Of a stretch of DNA of 64,000 nt, positions 8,281-15,639 are shown in pieces. The DNA is from Stutzerimonas stutzeri TS44 (GTDB taxonomy: Bacteria; Pseudomonadota; Gammaproteobacteria; Pseudomonadales; Pseudomonadaceae): positions 62,001-126,000 of the forward strand of contig AJXE01000003.1 of NCBI GenBank assembly GCA_000263395.1. The letters run 5' to 3'. The position numbers were made by a program, and so were the translations under genes. The number at the start of each line of letters is the position of its first letter. The stretch's first letter is position 1. The notes below the pieces were generated by a model, which had not been told where the DNA came from, made no database searches, and saw only the letters and a program-made list of their open reading frames with translations.

Positions 8281-9861
8281 ATGATTGAAGCCAGCTGGAT
8301 CGCCTTCGCCTTTACCCTGGGCCTGATTGCCCGAGCCATCAGCCTGCCGCCGCTGATCGGCTACCTGGGCGCCGGTTTCGCCCTGGCGGCGGTGGGCGAG
8401 CACGTCGGCGTCGGCAAGCAGGATGGCGTCATCCTCCAGCATCTGGCGCACCTGGGCGTGCTTCTGCTGCTGTTCACCGTGGGCCTCAAGCTCAAGCTGG
8501 GCAACCTGGTGCGCCGCGAGGTGATCGGCGGCAGCCTGCTGCACTTCGCCATTTCCAGCGTGCTGGTGCTGCCGGCGATCGCGCTGGTATTCGACGCCAG
8601 CTGGCGCGACAGCCTGCTGCTGGCCATCGCACTGTCGTTCTCCAGCACCGTGCTGGCGGCCAAGGTGCTGGAAGGCAAGCGCGAGCTGAAGGCCTTCCAC
8701 GGCCGGGTGGCGATCGGCGTGCTGATCATCCAGGACCTCATCGCGCTGGTGGTGATGAGCCTGGCGGCCGGCCAGGTACCGTCGCCCTGGGCGCTGCTGG
8801 TGTTCCTCCTGCCGCTGCTGCGCCCGGCGCTGTTCCGGCTGCTCGATCACAGCGGCCATGAGGAGCTGATGGTCCTGCTCGGCCTGATGCTGGCGCTGGT
8901 GGTCGGCGGCATGGGCTTCGAGGCGGTCGGGCTGAGTGCGGAACTCGGTGCGCTGGCCTTCGGCGCCATGCTCGCCAAGCACAAGCGCGCCACTGAGCTG
9001 TCCAACTCGCTGTGGGCGATCAAGGAAGTGTTCCTGGTCGGCTTCTTCCTGCAGATCGGCATCGGCGGCCTGCCGGATACCGACGCGATGATCTTCGCCA
9101 CCATCGTGGCGCTGCTGCTGCCGCTCAAGGGCGTGCTGTTCTTCTTCCTGTTCCTCGGCTTCCGCCTGCGCGCGCGCAGTGCCTTCCTCAGCGCCTCGAG
9201 CCTGACCAACTACAGCGAGTTCGGCCTGATCGTCGCCAGCGTGGTGCTGCCGCAATGGCTGACACCGCTGGCGATCAGCGTGGCGCTGTCGTTCGTGGTC
9301 TCCGCGCAGCTCAACCGCATCGTCCATCCGATGTACGAGCGCCTGGCCAAATGGCTGATTCCGCTGGAGCGCGACACCCGCCACCCCGATGAGCAGCCGG
9401 TGTCGCTGGGCGACGCGCAGATCCTGGTGATGGGCATGGGGCGGACCGGGCGCGCCGCCTACGATCACCTGCTGCGCAAGGGGTTTCGCCTGGCCAGCCT
9501 GGACTCCGACCCGGTGATGGTCGAGCGCAACGTCGCCGAAGGCCGCAACGTGTTCTTCGCCGACGCCGAGGACCAGATGTTCTGGCAGAACCTGCAGATG
9601 AACGACGTGCAGGCCGTGGTGCTGGCGATGAACGACGCCGAGGCCAAGATCATCTCCACCACCAAGCTGCGCGCCATCGGCTTCGAGGGGCTGATCGTGT
9701 CCCATGCGCTGTACGAGGACATCGCCCAGCGCATCCAGGCGGCCGGCGCGAACCACACCTACCTGACCATGACCGAAGCCGGCACCGGTCTCGCCGAGAA
9801 CGTCGCACGGGAACTGCTGCCCGACAGCCAGCGGCCCGCCATCGAACGGATAGCGGGATAG
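8281..9861 (+). CDS. CPA2 cation:proton antiporter with RCK domain (KefB/YbaL-like)
   Basis: A 526-aa inner-membrane protein that probably exchanges K+ or Na+ for H+. Residues 1 to about 370 form the Na+/H+ exchanger domain with helices such as LPPLIGYLGAGF and the IIQDLIALVV signature of CPA2 carriers. A Rossmann TrkA-N/RCK domain follows from about residue 379 (ILVMGMGRTGRAAYD), which would bind nucleotide and gate transport. ATG at 8281 follows a GC-rich segment without a clear ribosome site, but the N terminus fits the family. It sits inside the purine region without an evident purine role. Confidence 0.88.
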   Translation: MIEASWIAFAFTLGLIARAISLPPLIGYLGAGFALAAVGEHVGVGKQDGVILQHLAHLGVLLLLFTVGLKLKLGNLVRREVIGGSLLHFAISSVLVLPAIALVFDASWRDSLLLAIALSFSSTVLAAKVLEGKRELKAFHGRVAIGVLIIQDLIALVVMSLAAGQVPSPWALLVFLLPLLRPALFRLLDHSGHEELMVLLGLMLALVVGGMGFEAVGLSAELGALAFGAMLAKHKRATELSNSLWAIKEVFLVGFFLQIGIGGLPDTDAMIFATIVALLLPLKGVLFFFLFLGFRLRARSAFLSASSLTNYSEFGLIVASVVLPQWLTPLAISVALSFVVSAQLNRIVHPMYERLAKWLIPLERDTRHPDEQPVSLGDAQILVMGMGRTGRAAYDHLLRKGFRLASLDSDPVMVERNVAEGRNVFFADAEDQMFWQNLQMNDVQAVVLAMNDAEAKIISTTKLRAIGFEGLIVSHALYEDIAQRIQAAGANHTYLTMTEAGTGLAENVARELLPDSQRPAIERIAG

Positions 9862-9873
9862 CCGGCCGGAATA

Positions 9874-9885
9874 ATTGTGCACAAT
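9874..9885. promoter_or_regulatory. Putative operator, perfect dyad ATTGTGCACAAT
   Basis: A 12-bp perfect palindrome that fits TTGT-N2-ACAA, the form shared with the uraH/puuE and TetR control regions. A second, wider dyad TTGTTTAAACAA is at 9898-9909 and a weaker ATGTGCACAG at 9910-9919, all just before the likely extended -10 at 9922-9930. Confidence 0.55.
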
Positions 9886-9983
9886 ATTCACAAATTATTG
9901 TTTAAACAAATGTGCACAGGTTGCTATGATCGGCCCGTCCCGCGTTCCCTCTCGCTTTGCGGCGCGCGGGTGACGGAGGCGCC

Positions 9984-10016
9984 GTGAAGCCTCTCATGCC
10001 GAACAACAACAAATAA
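9984..10016 (+). CDS. Possible 10-residue leader peptide before the porin
   Basis: GTG at 9984 follows GGAGG (9975-9979) by 4 bases and encodes VKPLMPNNNK before TAA. It lies in the predicted leader between the operator cluster and the porin gene. An Asn-rich short frame with its own ribosome site could be an attenuator-type leader, but the reading is short enough to be chance. Confidence 0.25.
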   Translation: MKPLMPNNNK

Positions 10017-10236
10017 GGCAGGCTTGACCATGACCGCAAACCGCAGCGCCGCCGCTCGCCACCGCCGTGCCGAGCGAGCAGCCCAGCCCCACCCGCCCGT
10101 CCGCGCCTCATCGCCCGCAGCCGACACACTCGCCGTGCCAGCGCGTTCCGCTTTTGCGTCGCCTGGCGCATCGCCGATAATCCGCGCCGCTCACCGCCCG
10201 GCTTCACGCACGAAGATTTCCGCAGGAAACGCCACC

Positions 10237-11061
10237 ATGACCCGCAAGCTCGCCCCGCTCTGCCTCGCCCTCGCCGGCAGCCTTCTCGCCGCCCCCGCAA
10301 TGGCCGGCGATGCACTGCTCTGGCAGAACAACAGCCTGACCTACCTGTACGGCAAGAACTTCAAGATCGCCCCGGACACCCAGCAGACCGTCACCTTCGA
10401 GCACGCCAGCGGCTGGGCCTGGGGCGACATGTTCCTGTTCGTCGACAGCCTCTGGTTCAACGGACCCAACGGCAACGACGGCCACACCTACTACGGCGAA
10501 TTCAGCCCGCGCCTGTCGCTGGGCAAGATCAGCGGCCGCGACCTGTCGTTCGGCCCGATCAAGGATGTGCTGATCGCCGCCACCTACGAGCGCGGCGAAA
10601 GCCAGGACGATGGCACGCCGAACCAGAACTACCTGCTCGGCCCGGCCGTGGACCTCAACGTGCCCGGCTTCGACCGCCTGGCACTAAACCTCTACTACCG
10701 CAAGCCCGACGGCAGCACCGGCAAGCCCTCCGGCCAGTGGCAGCTGACCCCGACCTGGGCGATGACCTTCCCGGTGGGCAAGTCGGACATCCTCTTCGAC
10801 GGTTTCATCGACTGGGTGATCAACGACGCCGGCTCCGAACGCCGTGGCGACTTCATCTCGAAGAACCTGCACATCGTGCCGCAGATCAAGTACGACCTGG
10901 GCAAGGCGCTGAACTACACCCCCGGCCGGCTCTACGTCGGTATCGAGTACGACTACTGGTCGGACAAGTTCGGCATCGAGGACGGCGGCTACGTCAGCCG
11001 CAATTTCGTCGGCAAGACCGACCAGAACACCTTCAGCGCCATCGTCAAGGCGCATTTCTAA
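10237..11061 (+). CDS. Tsx/OmpK-type nucleoside channel, outer membrane
   Basis: A 274-aa outer-membrane beta-barrel expected to let nucleosides through, feeding the purine pathway. Residues 1-23 are a signal peptide ending AMA, cut before GDALLWQNN. The N-terminal NSLTYLYGKNFKI and GWAWGDMFLFVD segments are typical of the channel-forming Tsx family, and the protein ends in aromatic Phe as barrel proteins do. ATG at 10237 is chosen because AGGA precedes it and the signal peptide starts there; an in-frame ATG at 10030 would add a 69-residue low-complexity Arg/Ala leader and destroy the signal peptide. It follows dyads shared with the urate genes. Confidence 0.88.
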   Translation: MTRKLAPLCLALAGSLLAAPAMAGDALLWQNNSLTYLYGKNFKIAPDTQQTVTFEHASGWAWGDMFLFVDSLWFNGPNGNDGHTYYGEFSPRLSLGKISGRDLSFGPIKDVLIAATYERGESQDDGTPNQNYLLGPAVDLNVPGFDRLALNLYYRKPDGSTGKPSGQWQLTPTWAMTFPVGKSDILFDGFIDWVINDAGSERRGDFISKNLHIVPQIKYDLGKALNYTPGRLYVGIEYDYWSDKFGIEDGGYVSRNFVGKTDQNTFSAIVKAHF

Positions 11062-11090
11062 GGTCTGCTACGGGCCTGCTGCGACGAAGG

Positions 11091-11119
11091 AAAAGGGCGA
11101 CCTGCGGGTCGCCCTTTTT
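11091..11119 (+). terminator. Rho-independent terminator after the Tsx-type porin
   Basis: GGGCGACC (11095-11102) pairs with GGTCGCCC (11107-11114) and is followed by TTTTT, with AAAA before it. Confidence 0.85.
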
Positions 11120-11246
11120 CGTGGTTCAGCCAGTATTGTCGTAGAGACCGCGATTACCGAGCGCACTCGGCAATCAGCATGCTCTCCGAAGGCAGTCGCA
11201 ACACGCCGGCAGTCCGGCCCTTCCAGGCCGGTCCACAAGCAACCCC

Positions 11247-13178
11247 TTACAGCCGGAAACTCCCCATCTGCCGCCCGAGGTCCTCGGCCAGTTGCGAGAG
11301 CGCCTGGCAGTCGCTGCGGCAGGCCTGCACATCGCGCGCCGTGGCCTGGGCCAGGTCGGCGATCCCCTGCACGTTGCGGGTGATCTCCTCGGTGACGCTG
11401 CTCTGCTCCTCGGTCGCCGCGGCGACCTGGGTGTTCATGTCACTGATGGCCTCGACCTGCTCGGTGATCGCGCCCAGCGACTGACCGGTGCGCTGGCTGG
11501 CCTGCACCCCGGTGCCGGTGGCGGCCTGCCCGGCGTGCATCGAGGCAACGGCATTGTCGGCGCCGCTCTTGAGCCGCTGGATCATCTGCTGGATCTCGTC
11601 GGTCGAGCCCTGCGTGCGACTGGCCAGCGTGCGCACCTCGTCGGCGACCACGGCAAAGCCGCGGCCCATCTCGCCGGCCCGCGCCGCCTCGATGGCCGCG
11701 TTCAGCGCCAACAGGTTGGTCTGCTCGGAAATGCCACGGATGACCGCCAGCACCTGATCGATCGACGCCACCTGCTGCGCCAGCTCGGTCACCGAGCCGG
11801 CCGCCTCGCCGATCTCGCCGGACATCTTTTCGATATGCGCGATCGACTCGCCAACCACCCGGCGCGCCTGCACGGCCTCGTCACGCGCGCCCTGCGAAGC
11901 CTGCGCCGCGTTGCTGGCATTGCGCGCGATATCCTGCACGGTCAGCCCCATCTCGTGCACGGCGGTGGCCACCATGTCGGTCATCTCGTGCTGGCGGCCG
12001 GCACGTGTGGCGGTGTTGTCGACCACCTGCGCGACCTGGCCGACAGCGCCGCGCAACCGTTCGCTGGTGGTCAGAGCATCACCGATCAGCTCGCGCAGGC
12101 TGCCGAGGAAACGGTTGAAGCCGCGCGCCAGGTCGCCCAACTCGTCGGCGCGGCTTTCATCCAGACGCCGGGTCAGGTCACCACCGCCGCCGCCGATCTC
12201 CACCAGCGCCGCGGTCACCTGGCGGATCGGCCGTACCAGCCCGCGCGCCAGCAGCACGATCACGCCGAGAAACGCCAGGCCGACGGCCGCGCCGATCAGG
12301 GCAGTGGTCCACAGCGTGCGCCGGGCTTCGCCGAAGATTTCGGCTTCGGGCACCTCGCTGACCAGCCACCAGCCGAGTCCTTCCAGCCGCTGCGCCATCG
12401 CCAGGAATGCCTCGCCGTCGCGCTCGAAACGCACCACCTTATCGCCGCCGCTCTGGAGCTCGCCGGCTGCCGTCTCGCCGGTCAGCTCGGCCAGCGCCAC
12501 GTGGTCGTTGTTCTCGTTGCGCGGATGCACCTTGACCCGGCCGTCGGCACCGACCAGATACACCTCGCCACGCTCGCCGAAGCGGAAATTGGCCACCAGC
12601 TCGGACATGCTGCTCAGGCTGTAGCCCAGTCCGGCGACGCCGAGGGTGCGACCGTTGACGCTGATGCGCTGGTTGATGAACAGCGTCGGCTGGCGGCTGG
12701 CCTTGTCGATATCGATCTCGAAGCGTTTCTCCACGCTGCCGTCGATCAGGCTGTAGAACCAGGCGTCGCCCGCCGCTGCGCGCGACAAGGTGCGGCTCAG
12801 GCCGGTCTCGGAATAGTAGTTGCCGCTGTCGAGCACCGCGATCGAGGTCGTCAGCGCGTTCTGCTGCGCCTTCACGCCTTGCAGGTAGCGGCCGATGGCC
12901 TGCCCCTCGCCCGCGTCCTCGCCGGCCGTGAGCCAGTCATGCACCAGCGTATTGCCGGCGATGCCGGCCGTTGCGGTAACCGGCCCGCTGAGCGTGCGCT
13001 CGATGTCGTTGCGGATGGCGGTGATGCTGGCTGGCAGGGCTTCGCCGATCAGGTAGCGCTCGGCAAGTCGGTCGACAGCCGAGGCATAGACCAGGATCAC
13101 GATCAGCAGGCTGGTCAACAGGGCGGCGCCCATGCTGACCGCCAGTTGCCATTGAATACTGCGTTGCATGAAGCGCAT
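11247..13178 (-). CDS. Methyl-accepting chemotaxis protein, dCACHE sensor
   Basis: A 643-aa inner-membrane chemoreceptor. One membrane helix (about 14-35) leads to a periplasmic sensor of about 240 residues with the double-CACHE pattern ([40 protein letters not shown]). A second helix (about 290-312), a HAMP domain (to about 366) and a signalling hairpin follow, with the conserved tip [19 protein letters not shown] near 480-500. No C-terminal CheR/CheB tether is evident. ATG at 13178 has GGAG 7 bases upstream. It shares a TTGT-N2-ACAA-rich control region with the DMT gene and lies among purine genes, so a purine or nucleoside ligand, as for McpH of P. putida, is a reasonable inference. Confidence 0.9.
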   Translation of the reverse strand: MRFMQRSIQWQLAVSMGAALLTSLLIVILVYASAVDRLAERYLIGEALPASITAIRNDIERTLSGPVTATAGIAGNTLVHDWLTAGEDAGEGQAIGRYLQGVKAQQNALTTSIAVLDSGNYYSETGLSRTLSRAAAGDAWFYSLIDGSVEKRFEIDIDKASRQPTLFINQRISVNGRTLGVAGLGYSLSSMSELVANFRFGERGEVYLVGADGRVKVHPRNENNDHVALAELTGETAAGELQSGGDKVVRFERDGEAFLAMAQRLEGLGWWLVSEVPEAEIFGEARRTLWTTALIGAAVGLAFLGVIVLLARGLVRPIRQVTAALVEIGGGGGDLTRRLDESRADELGDLARGFNRFLGSLRELIGDALTTSERLRGAVGQVAQVVDNTATRAGRQHEMTDMVATAVHEMGLTVQDIARNASNAAQASQGARDEAVQARRVVGESIAHIEKMSGEIGEAAGSVTELAQQVASIDQVLAVIRGISEQTNLLALNAAIEAARAGEMGRGFAVVADEVRTLASRTQGSTDEIQQMIQRLKSGADNAVASMHAGQAATGTGVQASQRTGQSLGAITEQVEAISDMNTQVAAATEEQSSVTEEITRNVQGIADLAQATARDVQACRSDCQALSQLAEDLGRQMGSFRL

Positions 13179-13214
13179 GGCATGACTCCGTTTTTATAGG
13201 TATTAATGATTATT

Positions 13215-13236
13215 CTGTGGACAATCTTGTATACCG
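13215..13236. promoter_or_regulatory. Two imperfect TTGT-N2-ACAA sites before the chemoreceptor gene
   Basis: CTGTGGACAA (13215-13224) and TTGTATACCG (13227-13236) lie 12 bases apart, 37-58 bases before the chemoreceptor start. Each departs from the perfect dyad by one or two positions. Confidence 0.4.
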
Positions 13237-13434
13237 ATATCACGGTTCGGTAAGTCGCTATCGGCCCGCGCAGCCGTTACTTGAGACCGCTCATCCATTA
13301 CCGAACCCACGTGCGATCAGGGATTTACAGGCCTATCCGGTTTGCGCGCGCAGCACTTTCGGTGCGATGGCGCGCTCGTCACGACGCCATCTGCGAGCGC
13401 AATGCGAGATGAACGGAATCATTCAACGGCATGA

Positions 13435-13444
13435 ATGTATACAA
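13435..13444. promoter_or_regulatory. Imperfect dyad ATGTATACAA before the DMT gene
   Basis: Nine of ten positions match TTGTATACAA, 30 bases before the start of the DMT gene. With the pair at 13215-13236 it brackets the divergent control region. Confidence 0.45.
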
Positions 13445-13473
13445 TCTGCAAAAACTTGCCTGGAGAAACTCCG

Positions 13474-13923
13474 ATGCCGATGTTTGCCTGGTGGCTACTC
13501 GCCCTTCCCCTGATCGCAGGTGCGGTACTGCCGCTGCAGGCCGGGATGAATGGCGAGGTGGCCCGCCAGCTCACCAGCGTGATGAACGCCGCGCTGGTGT
13601 CGTTCGCGGTCGGCACGCTGGCGCTGCTGTGCATCGTGCTGTGGCAGCGCGACCCGCCCACGCTGCAGGGATTGCGCGGAATCACCTGGTGGCACTGGAG
13701 CAGCGGCCTGCTCGGGGTCTTTCTCATCGCCACGGCGGCCTTCGCCGCACCGCGCGTGGGCGCCTCGCTGTTCATGGGGCTGCTGCTGGCCGGGCAACTG
13801 CTGATGGCGTTGCTGCTCGACCAGTTCGGCTGGGCCGGCTATCGCCAGGCGCCGATCAGCCTGGGCAAGGCGGGCGGCGTGCTGCTGGTGTTCGCTGGCG
13901 TCTGGCTGATCCGACGTGGCTGA
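13474..13923 (+). CDS. Small DMT-superfamily transporter (YdcZ/DUF606-like)
   Basis: A 149-aa integral membrane protein with about five helices. PLQAGMNGEVARQLTSVMNA near the N terminus, the GVFLIATAAFAAPRVGASLF segment and a closing GGVLLVFAGVWLIRRG helix match the YdcZ family of single-domain drug/metabolite transporters, which probably act as dimers. The substrate is not known. ATG at 13474 follows GGAG by 8 bases; an in-frame ATG at 13435 would start inside the operator. It diverges from the chemoreceptor and shares its control region. Confidence 0.85.
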   Translation: MPMFAWWLLALPLIAGAVLPLQAGMNGEVARQLTSVMNAALVSFAVGTLALLCIVLWQRDPPTLQGLRGITWWHWSSGLLGVFLIATAAFAAPRVGASLFMGLLLAGQLLMALLLDQFGWAGYRQAPISLGKAGGVLLVFAGVWLIRRG

Positions 13924-13935
13924 CGGCACCGGCGC

Positions 13936-14750
13936 CTATCGCACCGCCGCTTCCTTCGCCTTCTGCCGTTCGAGGAAGTCGACCTTCCACTGCTCCATGC
14001 CGAGGTATTCCGAGTCGAGGCCGGCTTCCACCGCGTACTTGCGCTTCAACGCGGTGATCGTGCCGCGGTGCTCATCGAGAAAACGGTCGAACCGCTGGAT
14101 CAGCTCCCGGTGGCGCACGCTGGACAGGTGGTAAGTACCGCGACTGTGCGGCAGCTGCGCATCGAACACCAGCGCGCCGGACTTGGTGCGCACGTGGTTG
14201 AGGTAATGCATGGCGACGACGATGTTGTAGTAGGCGCCGTCGGTTTCCTTGAGCATGGCCTGGCGGATCATGCGCGGCAGATCCTGCCGATCAGCAGGAT
14301 CTGCCCGCCATCGACCTGCGTCTCGTAACCGCGCGGCGTCCAGCCATCGACCACCGCCAGCCGCTTGAGCTGCTCGACGTCCAGCCCCAGCCGTCGCGGC
14401 GCGACCATGACGCCATCGGCATAGGCCACCGTCGCCTGGCTGTAATGCAGCGTATGACCGGTCTTGTCCGTCGCGGACCAGACCGGGCTGTCCGGATACT
14501 TGAGATCGATGCTGCCGGCGAGCAAAGCCGGCAGCAGCTCGTCGGCCGGCAACGGCCGGTAGACCAGGCGTACCCCGCTCCGCGTGGCGAAGGCATCCAG
14601 CAGATCACGTGCGAACCCCCGGTAGTCACCGGTTTCGTCCACGCTGTAATGAGGCATAAAGTGCGCGTCTTCGACGCCGACGACATAGGTCGGCTCGGCA
14701 TGCGTCGTGGCAGAGAGGATGAGCATGGCGCTGGCAATGAGCGGCTTCAT
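13936..14750 (-). pseudogene. Frameshifted periplasmic solute-binding protein (SBP_bac_3 type)
   Basis: Two adjacent frames together make one amino-acid-type binding protein of about 270 residues. The first (14750 to 14268) encodes a signal peptide (MKPLIASAMLILSATTHA), then EPTYVVGVEDAHFMPHYS and further family sequence, and stops after GGQILLIGRICRA. The second frame, open from before 14271 to 13936, continues DLPRMIRQAMLKETDGAYYN to a normal end. One base seems to be missing. The break coincides with a perfect 12-bp inverted repeat at 14276-14305. Either the gene is broken or the read is wrong there. GGAG precedes the ATG at 14750. It diverges from the TetR gene and may have supplied a ligand or its sensing to the purine region. 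Confidence 0.75.
14276..14305. repeat. Perfect 12-bp inverted repeat at the frameshift
   Basis: GGCAGATCCTGC (14276-14287) and GCAGGATCTGCC (14294-14305) with a 6-base loop lie exactly where the reading frame of the binding-protein gene changes. Confidence 0.85.
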
Positions 14751-14834
14751 CAACTTCTCCGTGCAGATCGTTGTTGTTCTTGTTCGTCCGTGGTGCGCGC
14801 CGCCGCAGCGTGACGAAGGACTGGCGCCAGACAA

Positions 14835-14844
14835 TTGTATACAA
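14835..14844. promoter_or_regulatory. Putative operator, perfect dyad TTGTATACAA
   Basis: Identical to the site before puuE. It lies 85 bases before the binding-protein start and 145 bases before the TetR start, so it could serve either divergent gene. Confidence 0.55.
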
Positions 14845-14988
14845 CGATGCAGACAATCACTCCGGACGCGGCCTACCCTTGTTGTAACCGGCCCGCTGCC
14901 GCAGAATTTCCGCACTTTTGCCCAGCGCTCGTCATCGAGCAGTCCTGAGTCGGTCGCGACCGACCCCGCCGCGGAAATCGAACAACCC

Positions 14989-15615
14989 ATGTCCAGTATC
15001 CGAGAGCGCAACAAAGAACTGATCCTGCATGCCGCCAGCGAGGAATTTGCCGAGAAGGGCTTCGCCGCGACCAAGACCAGCGACATCGCCGCGCGCGCCG
15101 GGCTGCCCAAGCCCAACGTCTACTACTACTTCAAGTCCAAGGAAAATCTCTATCGCGAGGTGCTAGAGAGCATCGTCGAGCCGCTGCTGGAGGCCTCGGC
15201 GCCGTTCAACCAGCCCGGCCATCCGGCGGATGTGCTGCGCGCCTACATCCGCACCAAGATCCGCATCTCGCGCGACCACGCCTGTGCGTCGAAGGTCTTC
15301 GCCAGCGAGATCATGCATGGCGCGCCGCACTTGTCCCCGGAGCGCACCGCCCAGCTCAATGCGCAGGCGGCGCACAACATCGCCTGCATCCAGCGCTGGA
15401 TCGACCTGGGTCTGATGGCCAGGGTCGATCCTCATCACCTGATGTTCAGCATCTGGGCGGCGACGCAGACCTATGCCGATTTCGACTGGCAGATCAGCAC
15501 CGTCACCGGCAAGGCGCAGCTCGACGATGCCGACTACACCGCCGCCGCCGACACCATCATCCGCCTGGTGCTCAGGGGCTGCGAGATCGCCGAGCCAGCC
15601 GCACCGTCTGCGTGA
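14989..15615 (+). CDS. TetR/AcrR family transcriptional regulator
   Basis: A 208-aa DNA-binding repressor. The N-terminal helix-turn-helix is clear: ELILHAASEEFAEKGFAATK followed by SDIAARAGLPKPNVYYYFKS (residues 31-50) and ENLYREVLE. The larger C-terminal ligand and dimer domain (from about 80) has RutR-like character, for example IRISRDHACASKVFASEI and MFSIWAATQTYADFDWQ. RutR in E. coli senses uracil, so a nucleobase-type ligand is possible but unproven. ATG at 14989 gives the standard N terminus. It is a candidate for the protein that binds the TTGT-N2-ACAA sites, although that dyad also suits GntR-type proteins and a regulator could lie outside the window. Confidence 0.88.
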   Translation: MSSIRERNKELILHAASEEFAEKGFAATKTSDIAARAGLPKPNVYYYFKSKENLYREVLESIVEPLLEASAPFNQPGHPADVLRAYIRTKIRISRDHACASKVFASEIMHGAPHLSPERTAQLNAQAAHNIACIQRWIDLGLMARVDPHHLMFSIWAATQTYADFDWQISTVTGKAQLDDADYTAAADTIIRLVLRGCEIAEPAAPSA

Positions 15616-15639
15616 GGGCGACGGGCGCTGGCCGGTGGA

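Larger units (their letters stand above)
9862..10236 (+). promoter_or_regulatory. Long control region and leader of the Tsx-type porin
   Basis: This 375-bp gap begins with an AT-rich operator cluster: perfect dyads at 9874-9885 and 9898-9909 and an imperfect one at 9910-9919. An extended -10, TG-C-TATGAT (9922-9930), follows directly. A second promoter-like pair, TTGCGT (10154-10159) and GATAAT (10176-10181) with 16 bases between, lies nearer the gene. Between the two is a possible 10-codon leader frame at 9984-10016. The rest shows no gene-like signal. Confidence 0.5.

Noticed and set aside
8188-9891. Long open frame antisense to the cation:proton antiporter
   Set aside because: It mirrors a well-supported gene, gives a His/Gln/Gly-rich product of no known family, and is a common by-product of third-position GC bias.
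10030-10236. Upstream ATG start for the Tsx-type porin
   Set aside because: It would place about 70 Arg/Ala-rich residues before a good signal peptide.
11292-13199. Long plus-strand open frame over the chemoreceptor gene
   Set aside because: The minus-strand reading has full chemoreceptor domains; the plus reading is low-complexity His/Arg/Ala sequence.
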